The notes under the pieces: generated by a model | The model's database searches: none | What the model was told of the DNA's origin: nothing | The model's input: only the letters and a program-made list of their open reading frames with translations | Position numbers and translations under genes: made by a program | Part shown: piece after piece, positions 8,178 through 18,220 of the stretch | Numbering within the stretch: position 1 is the stretch's first letter | Layout of the letters: the number at the start of each line of letters is the position of its first letter | Source of the DNA: Veillonella montpellierensis DSM 17217 | GTDB lineage: Bacteria > Bacillota > Negativicutes > Veillonellales > Veillonellaceae | Direction: 5' to 3' | DNA length: 39,352 bases | Assembly: GCF_000426745.1 (NCBI RefSeq) | Contig: NZ_KE384563.1 | Coordinates: forward strand, 1-39,352

Positions 8178-9497
8178 CTATGTATGTGCGTTCTTTCCCT
8201 CCAATAAGGCCCTTATTTTTTGAGCTTCTTCCGTATCGCACCGTTCACAAATCATAGCATAAAAATCACCAATATCCTCATCGTTGATAATATGCAACAC
8301 CTGTGTATTCGTCAAGGCAATATGAATTAATTTCTGTCGCTGTGCATCATGCCATGTCGTCCAGTGTGATAATTTTTCTATAATTGAATGCGTGCTAGCA
8401 AAGTTAACACTATCTTCCAATTGGCTAATCAATTTATTCTTAGCCTTATCCTCTTCCGATTGCTTCTTCCAGTAAGCTTCCGTATCGCGATGACAGGCAA
8501 AGTGAACTTGTTCTAATCGTTCATTCACTGCGGTGCGGTCAATAATGCATTCCACCAGCGAGGATAAATCGGACCCTTTAGAATAATCGGCGGGAGCAAA
8601 ATATCTAATACGATGTTCCGTCAACATGCGACATACTTTTGTCCGATCACGCAAGGTAGGATCATAGACGCCAATTGAATGACCGCCATTCGTGTTGACT
8701 AATTTCATGCAAGGAATATCTGTGTCACTATCGCCAATATACACCATATTGCGGAAGGGCACACGATATTCATCCGAACTAGTGTAATCATTGACAGCCT
8801 GATCATTCACATCTAAGGTGCCCTTTTCTATGCGAAACAAAAATTGTGTTTTATTGGTAAAGTTAACTGCTTGTGCTGGCCATACTGCCACGCCGGCTCG
8901 ATCATAATAAAAGGAACTAGCATAAATTTTAGTGAACTCATGGGCAATGGGCGTGCCTTCAATCATTTCTTTAAGGCCCGATGAAATAATGTAATGCTCT
9001 ACCTGGACTCCATGTTGCCTGCCATACTCATTCATGCGCTGAAACCACGTAGTCACCCCTGGGAACAACGTAACCTGTCGGCCATACCGTTGCAAACTAT
9101 CTCTCGTTACCAACACTTTACCATGCGCCTTTTGTATCATCATATACATATAGGCCAAATTCTGATCCATTTCATTCCGTTCTGCCAGTTCATTAGAATC
9201 TTTCCAAAAATCAGAAATTTCACATTCCAAGGACTGAATAAACCCTTGGGCCTGCATATCACTAGGGGACAAGGTTTTATCAAAATCATAACAAATCGCC
9301 ACAATAGGCAAACGAGTTTCCGCCTCATGTAGCAATTCTTCTTTATCCTTCTCCATACAAGTCCCATACTGATTTTTCTTTTCATAGCGCCCATGTCCAT
9401 CTCGTCTACGAGATAGGGGGGCCTTATGCTGCTCTATAACAGGTGTTTCCTCTGAAAACTCTCTCGTCTTATCATCATTTCTTTTCCGTTTTGCCAT
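8178..9497 (-). CDS. HAD-superfamily hydrolase
   Basis: A 439-aa HAD-like phosphatase. Motif I is DFDKT (71-75), with the nucleophile and acid/base aspartates; a YIISSG segment gives motif II; and YIGDSDTDIPC gives motif IV. The region between motifs I and II is a large cap of about 120 residues. The first 60 residues are basic, hydrophilic and probably disordered, and the C-terminal 150 residues have no recognised domain. The substrate is unknown. The frame is open to 9551, but AGAGGGG seven bases upstream supports the start at 9497. A putative promoter is at 9563-9591. Confidence 0.82.
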   Translation of the reverse strand: MAKRKRNDDKTREFSEETPVIEQHKAPLSRRRDGHGRYEKKNQYGTCMEKDKEELLHEAETRLPIVAICYDFDKTLSPSDMQAQGFIQSLECEISDFWKDSNELAERNEMDQNLAYMYMMIQKAHGKVLVTRDSLQRYGRQVTLFPGVTTWFQRMNEYGRQHGVQVEHYIISSGLKEMIEGTPIAHEFTKIYASSFYYDRAGVAVWPAQAVNFTNKTQFLFRIEKGTLDVNDQAVNDYTSSDEYRVPFRNMVYIGDSDTDIPCMKLVNTNGGHSIGVYDPTLRDRTKVCRMLTEHRIRYFAPADYSKGSDLSSLVECIIDRTAVNERLEQVHFACHRDTEAYWKKQSEEDKAKNKLISQLEDSVNFASTHSIIEKLSHWTTWHDAQRQKLIHIALTNTQVLHIINDEDIGDFYAMICERCDTEEAQKIRALLEGKNAHT

Positions 9498-9562
9498 TCC
9501 GTCGCCCCTCTCTACGCCTATGACTATGTACAATATGACTGTCTCATACAACTATTATCTAT

Positions 9563-9591
9563 ATCATACCATGTATGGCTGATTGTACCAA
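9563..9591 (-). promoter_or_regulatory. Putative promoter of the HAD gene
   Basis: TTGGTA (9586-9591) and TATGAT (9563-9568) with a 17-base spacer on the minus strand, 65 bases before the HAD start codon. Confidence 0.45.
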
Positions 9592-9699
9592 TCACCTATA
9601 TAGGTATGATACCTAATGGCACATATAGGGCTTTATCAAAGACTTTGTTTAAAAAGTTATTCCAACTAGGCACACATAAATGGTTTATCCCCTAGCAAT

Positions 9700-9897
9700 A
9701 AGTGCAAATTGATATAAAGTATATTCTGACTAAATGTATTCATTTTCCAAGCTACGGGAATAAATACTATCAAACTAAGAGAAATCGAGAAATATAGCAG
9801 AAAATGAATACTCAAGATGATAGGGGAAAAAGCCCTCAATCCAAGACAAGTTGTATCAGAATACTTCTCAATATGTAACATATGTGTTGACAACTAA
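9700..9897 (+). pseudogene. Decayed transposase C-terminal remnant, copy 1
   Basis: Reading the plus strand, a fragment with one internal stop gives REIEKYSRK, then ...NPRQVVSEYFSICNICVDN before the TAA at 9895-9897. The same ending recurs in the better-preserved copy at 17430-17672, whose chain resembles the C-terminal end of IS481/IS3-type DDE transposases. Only the tail is left. It abuts the DUF2513 remnant directly. Confidence 0.6.
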
Positions 9898-9902
9898 GAG
9901 AA

Positions 9903-10183
9903 TTATGATAATTTACAAATTGCTTATCATTGTAAAATTTTAAATGAAGCTGGATTGATCGATTACTATAATGTTCAGTATGCTGATAACTCATTACACT
10001 TTTTTCAGTTGGTTCATTAACTTGGGAAGGACATGATTTTTTAGATACAATTAGAGAAGATACTATGTGGAATATTTCAAGAATATAATTAAAGATAAAG
10101 CTCTGCCGTTTCCATTAGAAGTTGCTAAAATCATCGCCACAAATTTGTTGGCAGTTTCAATGAAAGTAGCATTAAACTTATAA
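9903..10183 (+). pseudogene. DUF2513-like pseudogene, copy 1
   Basis: Fragments in successive frames read YHCKILNEAGLID, then LTWEGHDFLDTIREDTMWN, then ALPFPLEVAKIIATNLLAVS before a stop at 10181. This is the pattern of DUF2513, a small protein common on phages and mobile elements of Firmicutes. At least two frameshifts make it a pseudogene. The parallel copy at 17835-18086 is open through the same region, which shows where the shifts are. Confidence 0.65.
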
Positions 10184-10344
10184 ATGATAAAAAGCAAAAA
10201 AGCAACTAGGATTTTTCTCTTAGTTGCTTTTTGTATTCCTTGAAAATTATTCTTCAGGTAACCAATTTCTAAAATTTGCAAGCACAACACTCACAAAGCA
10301 GCCATTTATAAGGCTTTATACCCTATTTTTAACTATTCCCATTC
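9959..10344. repeat. Island-flanking direct repeat, distal copy (att-like)
   Basis: This segment aligns along its length with 17835-18232. Shared landmarks in order are GATTACTATAATG, GGGAAGGACATGATTTTTTA, GGCAGTTTCAATGAAAG, the hairpin AGCAACTA/TAGTTGCT, CAGGTAACCAATTTCTAAAA, GCCATTTATAAGGCTTTATA and finally AACTATTCCCA. The last bases (10333-10344) equal the 3' end of guaA read on the plus strand, with one mismatch. Copy 2 carries about 11 extra bases after AAAATTTGCAAG. The pair brackets the RM operon. Confidence 0.8.
10196..10233 (+). terminator. Hairpin terminator in the distal repeat
   Basis: AGCAACTA pairs with TAGTTGCT across a 12-base loop, followed by TTTTTG and preceded by an A-run, so it could act in either direction. 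It is 18 bases after the DUF2513 remnant stop. Confidence 0.65.
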
Positions 10345-10477
10345 TTTCTTTTCCAAACATCCGATATATCCCAAATCGTTCAAAATACTAGATTCTATTT
10401 TTTTCTTATAGCAGCAAATCCATCTAATTATAGGACATTTTTAAATTTTTAGTCCCATTCCAGTCCCAGTACCGGTA

Positions 10478-11428
10478 CTAAAATTTATTTTTTATGCAAT
10501 AATCTCTAACTTCATTAACCCAATTTTCATACCAATACCATTGTCTAGAAACCCATACACCAAAATTATATTTAAGGTTTCTTCCATCACATGATTTCCA
10601 TAACTGTGTATGATAATGCATAGAAAACTTTGAAAACCCTTCATTTTTCATTAAATTAACTATTTCACTAGGAAGATATTTCTTTTTTTCTACACTTTTC
10701 AACAATACTCGTTCAAAATCTTTTGCGTCAGTACTATTTGCTGGTACGAATTTAATTGCTCTATCTGCTTGATTAGCTCTATTTACAGAAACAGGTACAT
10801 ATACTATTTTATAGGAATAGGATAAAGATTTTAACTCCTCGTCGTCTAAATCAGATTCAAACTCTGTTATAAAATTTCTAACATTAATAGGAATATTAAC
10901 ATTGGCTTCATTTCTTAATATTTCTTCTTGGTCTGGTGTTATAGGAGAAAACTGTATTGCTAAACTTAAATTATCTCTTATACTATGCTTTTTCCCAAAC
11001 ATTTTGATTATCTCTCTATTATAATTTAATGCGCATGCTTGTAGTTTAGCTCCAATATATTCATCAATGCTATCCGTTTTCTGATGTTCGATTTCATGTC
11101 TTATTCCAATTAAAAACCTCAGATTATTTGCTGTACCTTTATCTAATGGAGAAGCTTGTTCATTAATACACCTTTCTAGCTCCCAGTGCTTATATGCACC
11201 ATTCTTAGTCCTATCATATCTTTTCCGTTTGCCTCTCATATGAAAATATCTATAATCTATACTTTCTTTGCTGTAATAAGCATGCATAAGATATGTCCAA
11301 GAAATAATGGCAGTGATAATAAACATCTCAGACTTAAATTTAATCAAAGGGTTGTTATAAATTTGTACAGCAGATACCATTGCTTCTTTTGATTTATCAA
11401 GTAACTCATTGGTTATTGATCTACCCAT
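10478..11428 (-). CDS. DUF3644-like protein of the RM island
   Basis: A 316-aa protein whose N-terminal half resembles DUF3644: LLDKSKEAMVSAVQIYNNPLIKFKSEMFIITAIISWTYLMHAY gives the amphipathic helices, and NLRFLIGIRHEIEHQK gives the conserved Arg-His-Glu-Ile-His-like element. DUF3644 proteins occur in defence and restriction loci; no reaction is established. The C-terminal 120 residues look like a helix-turn-helix-like end rich in aromatic and basic residues. GGAGGG lies five bases before ATG. It is the last gene of the operon, 14 bases after the DUF4268 gene. The 133 bases after it, up to the repeat, hold only short repeats of AGTCCC and a 12-bp palindrome at the stop codon. Confidence 0.7.
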   Translation of the reverse strand: MGRSITNELLDKSKEAMVSAVQIYNNPLIKFKSEMFIITAIISWTYLMHAYYSKESIDYRYFHMRGKRKRYDRTKNGAYKHWELERCINEQASPLDKGTANNLRFLIGIRHEIEHQKTDSIDEYIGAKLQACALNYNREIIKMFGKKHSIRDNLSLAIQFSPITPDQEEILRNEANVNIPINVRNFITEFESDLDDEELKSLSYSYKIVYVPVSVNRANQADRAIKFVPANSTDAKDFERVLLKSVEKKKYLPSEIVNLMKNEGFSKFSMHYHTQLWKSCDGRNLKYNFGVWVSRQWYWYENWVNEVRDYCIKNKF

Positions 11429-11442
11429 TTTAAACCCTCCAG

Positions 11443-12378
11443 CTATAAACGATTTCTAAAAGCATTCCTAATGTCAATAACTCTATCTATTACTTCATTA
11501 ATTAATTCATTGTAGTTTTCATGATTGTCAAAATCTAATCCGCTAATATAGTAGATAATTCTGGAAGCTTTTTTATTATCTAATCTTTGCCAATCCATAC
11601 TAAATCCCAATTCATTTTGTATTTCTCCAGATACTGAACACAACCTATCAAAAAGTTCCTTATTATCATTAATGTAAATTTCAATACCTATGCTATTGAT
11701 TTTATTTACTAATGTAATTGATATATGTGCTTCGCTCGTACCAAGTGCAACATCATACCAGTGATCTGTTGTAGCTTTTCTTGCATTAAATGGCTTATTT
11801 CTTGAAATCAAAACTTCATTAAATCTATTCCAGAAGTTCAATCTTGCAGCCTGTGCTTTACTTAACTCTCCACTATCCATACCGGCGTTTGCTGTTTTTA
11901 CAAAATCATTAGGCTTCTCTATAACCACAAATTTCGGTGCCGGCAAAGAATCTCCAATCTTATATGCACGAATTTCCATTAGAAAAAACGAAATATCTTT
12001 AGTTGTCTTATTATTTAGCCACTCTATTGCACTTCTATGTTCTTCTCTTGCTTCTTTAACAATCCAAATCACAACATTTGCATCCAATCCGGAAGCATAT
12101 GTTATTATTTTGCCTAAATGGTCATGATTAGTAGCTTCAAGTTGGTTTTCAATAATAACCTTAATCCCCGTTGTTTCATCTTTTGCAACTAAATCACAAC
12201 GGTAAGAACCAACAAAGACTTCTTTGTTTATCTCTATCAATGTTAAGCCTATTTCATCGCTTAGCATTTCAATATTTTCTTCTTTAGATAACCATTCCGA
12301 AAAATCATATTGCTCATGCTTCCAGAGTTCTCTAATATCAACTTCCTCTAATTTCCCTAATTTCAATTTATTCACCAT
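11443..12378 (-). CDS. DUF4268 protein with PD-(D/E)XK-like nuclease core
   Basis: A 311-aa protein. Residues about 40-110 read EINKEVFVGSYRCDLVAKD...VIIENQLEATNHDHLGKIITYASG, which fits a PD-(D/E)XK-type fold with Asp and Glu-x-Gln in the catalytic positions (Gln in place of Lys, as in several restriction and defence nucleases). The C-terminal half, FWNRFNEVL...DHWYDVALGTSEAHISI, matches DUF4268. Such proteins are regular neighbours of restriction systems and may be accessory nucleases, but this is inference from family context. Only three bases separate it from the stop of the specificity gene (TAAAGGATG), implying re-initiation; the start codon itself is not certain. Confidence 0.75.
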   Translation of the reverse strand: MVNKLKLGKLEEVDIRELWKHEQYDFSEWLSKEENIEMLSDEIGLTLIEINKEVFVGSYRCDLVAKDETTGIKVIIENQLEATNHDHLGKIITYASGLDANVVIWIVKEAREEHRSAIEWLNNKTTKDISFFLMEIRAYKIGDSLPAPKFVVIEKPNDFVKTANAGMDSGELSKAQAARLNFWNRFNEVLISRNKPFNARKATTDHWYDVALGTSEAHISITLVNKINSIGIEIYINDNKELFDRLCSVSGEIQNELGFSMDWQRLDNKKASRIIYYISGLDFDNHENYNELINEVIDRVIDIRNAFRNRL

Positions 12379-12381
12379 CCT

Positions 12382-14005
<1,624 letters not shown>

Positions 14006-14025
<20 letters not shown>

Positions 14026-15976
14026 CCTCTGCGACCTCTAACACATCATCTTCTATCTGTGCCTTTTTTTCTTCAATACCAAATAAATATCCTCTCCCAT
14101 GAGTTATCATATTAACTTCAAAAGTTAAGTAGTCAGCAATAGTTTTTTCAAAATCTTCATCATTTGGAATTTCATCATTGAAATAATAAAAAGAGTGTAA
14201 CCATTCATCTGTGTCTTCAACTGTGGTAGAAACACAGAATTTTGTTGGTGCTTCTATTTCTTCATTCCATACATCAAGAAGATGTTGCTTTTTGTCCTTT
14301 GCACTACCATCATCTATCAATCCAACGTGCTTACTAACGACATATCCATCATTTTCAAAATTTATGAATTTAGCTTTCTTACTTTTACTATGAGGAATAC
14401 CTACAGTAAAAATTCCTATGCAAGGATTTGTTCCCACTCCATAGAATGTATTCTTATTTAAAGTTATAACTCCTTCAAGTGTATGCTTACTTAAAATTTT
14501 TGTCTTTAGATTCTGCTCATCCTTTGTTTTTCCTGTAAAAGTTGATTGTGGAACAATCACTGCAACTCTTGCTCCTTCAACTAAACTTTCTAATAGATGG
14601 TTTACAAAATTAATTTCATATAGTTCTGGATTCTGTTTTGAACCCTGTGAGTACGGAGGGTTCATCATTCCAACTGTACAGCCCTTAAGTTGAATTTTGC
14701 TTGGATTTTGAGCTAAGAAATCTTGGTTTTCTAAATTACTTTTACCATCTCCACGCAATATCATGTTTGTAGTTGCTATTGTGAACATATAATCCTGTAG
14801 TTCAATTCCAAACAATCTATTCTTTCTAATATCTAATTGTTCATTTTCATCTTCCGTCTTTGACAACATCTGGTGCATAGCAGCAATAAGAAATCCTGCA
14901 GTACCACAGCAAGGATCTAAAACTTTATCTGTAGGCTTTACATCAAGTAGTTCACAGAACAAATCTGTAATATGCCTTGGTGTCAAAATAATACCTAAAC
15001 TCTGCCCATCTCCTCCAGAATATGACATAAATTCACCATAAAATCTACCGATATAATCTTCTGTAGATAAACTATATTTTATATTTGTGAAGATACTGTT
15101 ATATAGAACCTCTGTAAAATATCTAAGTGGCGTTTTCCCAAGATTAGAGTTTTTTTCATTAATTTTGTTGTTATCTTTTATGATGTTGAATTGATTAAGA
15201 AGCTTGTCTCTTTTAACTTCAGGACTAACATTTGCTCTTTTTAAGTTGTCTTCTATTGCCTTATATATTTTTGAACCATCAGTTCTTATTTTATCGCCAA
15301 TCAAATCAGAAATATCAAAATTTTTATGTTCAATTTCTGATAATGCAAGTAATATGCCAGAAACAATTAAGGGTTTGTTTTTATCTTCTAAATTCCCGTA
15401 ATTTCTTAAATCTTCATGAAGGGAACGGGCAACTTTTAACAATTCTTCTGTCTTTAATTCATCATTAGTTTTGACTTCTAATATTTCTCTTTCGTAATAC
15501 TCATTGATATTGTCACTACTGAAAGATATAAAAGTTTCAACATCATCAAGTTCCTTATATTCTCCCCTTTCATCAACGAAAATAGGGGAAATTCTATGAT
15601 TTTTTTCATTTCCACTAACACCAATTGCGATTATTTTTTTATAAGTTGTATTTTTTGCTAAATGTTTCCCATAAAATAATGCACCGTTCACTGCATAATC
15701 TGTAATGGATTTAATATCTTCGGCGATTAAATCATGTTCATTCCTATTAACATGCTTATTTAAACTTGCTTTGTCTTCGATTACCACAAGAAAATCTTTA
15801 ATTATTCCAACATATTCTGGAAATCCGACATTACCTGTCCCCTTCTTCGAAGCAGTAGCCAAAGCCTCATCTATTTCTTTTATAGTGCTTCCTTGCGCCG
15901 AAAAATCATTTTGTACACCTATTTCTTTAAGCATGTCATATACCCAAAGATCTGTCATTATTTCTTTCTTAGCCAT
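14006..15976 (-). CDS. BcgI-like fused nuclease / N6-adenine methyltransferase subunit
   Basis: A 656-aa fusion. Residues about 1-165 look like a PD-(D/E)XK nuclease: FPEYVGIIKDFLVVIEDKAS with Glu54, Asp61 and the Glu67-x-Lys69 pair. Residues about 280-560 are an N6-adenine methyltransferase with the SAM-binding DPCCGTAGFL (354-363) and catalytic NPPY (439-442). A nuclease-methylase chain plus a separate S subunit and no HsdR is the architecture of type IIB BcgI (A chain of similar length). Such enzymes methylate adenines and cut on both sides of a bipartite site. The gene begins four bases after the ORF6N gene behind GAGGTAGAAGT and overlaps the S gene by 8 or 20 bases. Activity and site are unknown. 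Confidence 0.88.
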
Positions 15977-15980
15977 ACTT

Positions 15981-16877
15981 CTACCTCACCTTATTTATAA
16001 GACTTTGAATCAAGTCTTTATCTTCTAGCTTAGTAATTCCAAAGCTCTTTTTTCCTGCGTCCTTGATTGATGCTCCAATATGATAGACTTCCGCTTTATC
16101 TATAATTAAAAATCTATCATGAAAATCCGTAGTAGTTTTTACTGACAACTTTGGATATTGTGCATTGAACTTATTGATATCTTTTGTCGATAATTTCTCT
16201 TTACCTGCAGTTGCGATAATAATGTCTACACCTTTATTCTTCTTGCATAAAATATTAAGTGTATTGATATCAACATAGTTATCAATGAGAATTATCTCTT
16301 TTTTAGCTTTACCAACAAGCCCGACAATAAAGCTAAAGGCGTCATAGATTTGACCATCAAAGAAAATATTTTGTTTTATTTCTGTGTTTATTGCTATGTA
16401 GTTAAACACTTCTTCTAGCTTTTTATCTGTTTCTAATTGTTTAAGCTCAATTCTATCAAGGCGAGCAAACATTTCTCTATTTGAAAGTAAGAAATTGCGC
16501 ATGTTAACAAATGCATCTATAATTTTAATACTAACATCTACTGCAATATCGCTTTTAAGCACTGCAGAAAGCATAGCAATTCCTTGTTCGGTAAAAACAT
16601 ATGGCATATAACGCCTACCACCATGTTTATTACCATTTTCACTTGAGGTCACAAATTGTGATCTCAAGTTTTTAAATTCTGATTCTGTTAATTGAAACCG
16701 AAAATGTTCAGGAAATCTATTTATATTCCTTTTAACCGCTTGATTAAAAACTCTCGTTTCTACGTGATAAAGTTCTGCAAGATCGCTATCAAGCATCACC
16801 TGCTTTCCTCTGACAGAATAAATCATATTCTGTATTTCTATATTATCAGCTATGACAATACTTTTACTTTCTGCCAT
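15981..16877 (-). CDS. ORF6N-domain protein with a PLD-like C-terminal domain
   Basis: A 298-aa protein. The N-terminal 115 residues are an ORF6N domain (phage antirepressor/KilA-N relative): VRGKQVMLDSDLAELY, FPEHFRFQL, NLRSQFVTSS, GGRRYMPYVFTEQGIAML. A short helical linker (about 125-160) follows. The C-terminal 120 residues read IILIDNYVD...VDIIIATAG...TTTDFHDRFLIIDKAEVYHIGASIKDAGKK, which resembles one half of a phospholipase D-like fold with HDR in place of the HxK motif. It may bind DNA, possibly as a regulator or as a defence component; proteins of this build are often found in RM loci. The ribosome-binding site is AGGAG. It is second in the operon, after the XRE gene. Confidence 0.82.
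   Translation of the reverse strand: MAESKSIVIADNIEIQNMIYSVRGKQVMLDSDLAELYHVETRVFNQAVKRNINRFPEHFRFQLTESEFKNLRSQFVTSSENGNKHGGRRYMPYVFTEQGIAMLSAVLKSDIAVDVSIKIIDAFVNMRNFLLSNREMFARLDRIELKQLETDKKLEEVFNYIAINTEIKQNIFFDGQIYDAFSFIVGLVGKAKKEIILIDNYVDINTLNILCKKNKGVDIIIATAGKEKLSTKDINKFNAQYPKLSVKTTTDFHDRFLIIDKAEVYHIGASIKDAGKKSFGITKLEDKDLIQSLINKVR
16641..16669. repeat. Near-perfect 29-base palindrome within the ORF6N gene
   Basis: The arms ACTTGAGGTCACAA and TTGTGATCTCAAGT differ at one position around a single central base. It falls on the codons of the conserved NLRSQFVTSS motif, so protein constraint may contribute. A related palindrome lies between this gene and the XRE gene at 16938-16964. Confidence 0.6.
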
Positions 16878-16937
16878 AAATATCTCCTACATTTCTTTAA
16901 ACTAGTCACAATTTGTAACCAGTTAACTATTGTCTAT

Positions 16938-16964
16938 CTTGAGGTTCCATTTTGTCACCTCAAG
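16938..16964. promoter_or_regulatory. Inverted repeat between XRE and ORF6N genes, possible operator
   Basis: CTTGAGGT and ACCTCAAG form perfect 8-base arms around 11 bases. It shares the CTTGAG...CTCAAG arms and a central TTGTCA/TTGTGA element with the palindrome at 16641-16669. It is not followed by a T-run in the direction of transcription, so a protein-binding site is more likely than a terminator. Confidence 0.4.
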
Positions 16965-16968
16965 TTTA

Positions 16969-17184
16969 TTATTCATCTTTAGGCTCTCTAATAATTGAAA
17001 CCATATCTCCAAAATCTGCATCAAGTTTTGTTCCTATACGGTACAAAACATCCATACTTACAAACTCTCCCCTTCCCATTTTAGATACTGTTGCAGGAGA
17101 TAGTTCGCAAACTTCTGTTAGTTCTTTTTTGTTCATATTTTTATCTATTAAAATTTTCCACAATCCGTTATAGCTAACTTTCAT
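16969..17184 (-). CDS. XRE-family (Cro/C1-type) small regulator
   Basis: A 71-aa protein starting MKVSYNGLWKILIDKNMNKKEL, with a five-helix Cro/C1-type DNA-binding domain: the helix-turn-helix is NKKELTEVCELSPATVSKM, and VSMDVLYRIGTKLDADFGDMV is the usual C-terminal part. As first gene of the RM operon it is a good candidate controller protein that delays or limits nuclease expression. The frame is open five codons farther upstream, but AGAGGT six bases before 17184 settles the start. A near-consensus promoter lies at 17229-17256. Confidence 0.9.
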   Translation of the reverse strand: MKVSYNGLWKILIDKNMNKKELTEVCELSPATVSKMGRGEFVSMDVLYRIGTKLDADFGDMVSIIREPKDE

Positions 17185-17228
17185 ATAATTACCTCTCATC
17201 TATAAGTTTATGAAGTTTTTCTATAGAT

Positions 17229-17256
17229 ATTATAATATTTTTGGAGTTCTTTTCAA
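17229..17256 (-). promoter_or_regulatory. Promoter of the RM operon
   Basis: TTGAAA (17251-17256) and TATAAT (17229-17234) with a 16-base spacer on the minus strand, 45 bases before the XRE start codon. All six island genes follow in the same direction with small gaps or overlaps. Confidence 0.7.
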
Positions 17257-17429
17257 AGCCTGAGAATATTTTATGACATACACTTCATCCTTTTCACCAA
17301 CAAAGAATGTATATTCCATATTTCTTTTGATAGGTGCTCAATTTAGGATTGCATACCTTTGATGTCATCACTATAGATAACACCAGTCGAATTAACTCGT
17401 TTAGTAATTTGGTTTACACTACTTACATA

Positions 17430-17672
17430 TCTAAAAAGCAGTCCTAATGCACATACAAAAGAAGAACTTACCCTAATACGGCGAATGCTAAAACGCAATG
17501 GAGTGTGCTGGATGGCAGAAAAGTCTTTACAAGAGAAAAAGAATTAATTAAACAAGCAGAAAAATATGAAACAAGATATAATAATACAGCAAAGACTAGT
17601 CTTGGGTTCAAAAGTCCAAACCAAGTTGTATCTGAATACTTATTAATGTGTAACATATGTGTTGATAACTAA
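17430..17672 (+). pseudogene. Internally deleted transposase remnant, copy 2
   Basis: On the plus strand one frame reads PNAHTKEELTLIRRMLKRNG, the helix-turn-helix-like N-terminal region of an IS481/IS3-type transposase. After a shift the other frame reads FTREKELIKQAEKYETRY, NNTAKTSLGFKSPNQVVSEY and a stop at 17670, which is the C-terminal end. The catalytic DDE middle is missing, so this is a deletion remnant. The family assignment rests on pattern only. Confidence 0.55.
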
Positions 17673-17720
17673 GAAGAATACTTCTCAATGTGTAACCTAT
17701 ATGTTGACAACTAAGAATCG
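17632..17720 (+). repeat. Tandem duplication of the transposase 3' end
   Basis: GAATACTTATTAATGTGTAA... through GTTGATAACTAAGAA is followed at once by a second version, GAATACTTCTCAATGTGTAA... through GTTGACAACTAAGAA. Each unit is about 44 bases. The second unit is more like copy 1 (9860-9900) than the first unit is, which suggests two remnant ends were joined. Confidence 0.6.
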
Positions 17721-17834
17721 TTCAATTTCTTTTTTAATCGCATTATTGATAGAAATCTTTTTATCATCTTTCTATCTTCTAATTTCCTTAACAATGCTCT
17801 TTTTAGGCTCATTTGATTTATTTACAAATTTGCC

Positions 17835-18086
17835 GATTACTATAATGTCCAGTATGCTATTAACTCATTATACTTTTTTTCAGTTGGTTCATTACCCTGG
17901 GAAGGACATGATTTTTTAGATACAATGAGAGAAGATACTACGTGGAATACTATCAAAAAGATAATTAACGATAACACTCTGCCGTTTACATTAGAGGTTG
18001 CTAAAAGCATCGCCACAGATTTATTGGCAGTTTCAATGAAAGCAGCATTAAACTTATACATGATAAAAAAACAAAAAAGCAACTAG
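17835..18086 (+). pseudogene. DUF2513-like fragment, copy 2
   Basis: The frame is open from DYYNVQYAINSLYFF through SLPWEGHDFLDTMREDTTWN and LPFTLEVAKSIATDLLAVS to a TAG at 18084. This is the C-terminal two-thirds of a DUF2513 protein; the N-terminal third is replaced by unrelated sequence (17720-17834) that would encode a hydrophobic peptide. No start or ribosome-binding site is apparent, so I treat it as a remnant. Confidence 0.65.
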
Positions 18087-18110
18087 GATTTTTCTCTTAG
18101 TTGCTTTTTG
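18073..18110 (+). terminator. Hairpin terminator in the proximal repeat
   Basis: The same AGCAACTA/TAGTTGCT stem with flanking A- and T-runs as at 10196-10233. Read on the minus strand it lies about 110 bases after the guaA stop and could terminate guaA. Confidence 0.65.
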
Positions 18111-18220
18111 TATTCCTTAAAAATTATTCTTCAGGTAACCAATTTCTAAAATTTGCAAGTATTGTGCAAGCACAACAATCACAAAACAGCCATTTATAAG
18201 GCTTTATAGCCTATTTTTAA

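Noticed and set aside
9640-9680. A third att-like copy of the guaA end (AGTTATTCCAAC)
   Set aside because: Only a partial match over about 12 bases in AT-rich sequence, without the longer flanking repeat.
9666-10290. Two minus-strand frames of 75 codons (9666-9893, 10063-10290)
   Set aside because: They are shadows of transposase and DUF2513 remnants that read in sense on the plus strand.
17659-17919. Plus-strand frame of 86 codons with a hydrophobic middle
   Set aside because: It begins in the transposase tail and runs out of frame through the DUF2513 remnant, and has no ribosome-binding site. It is better explained as a junction artefact.
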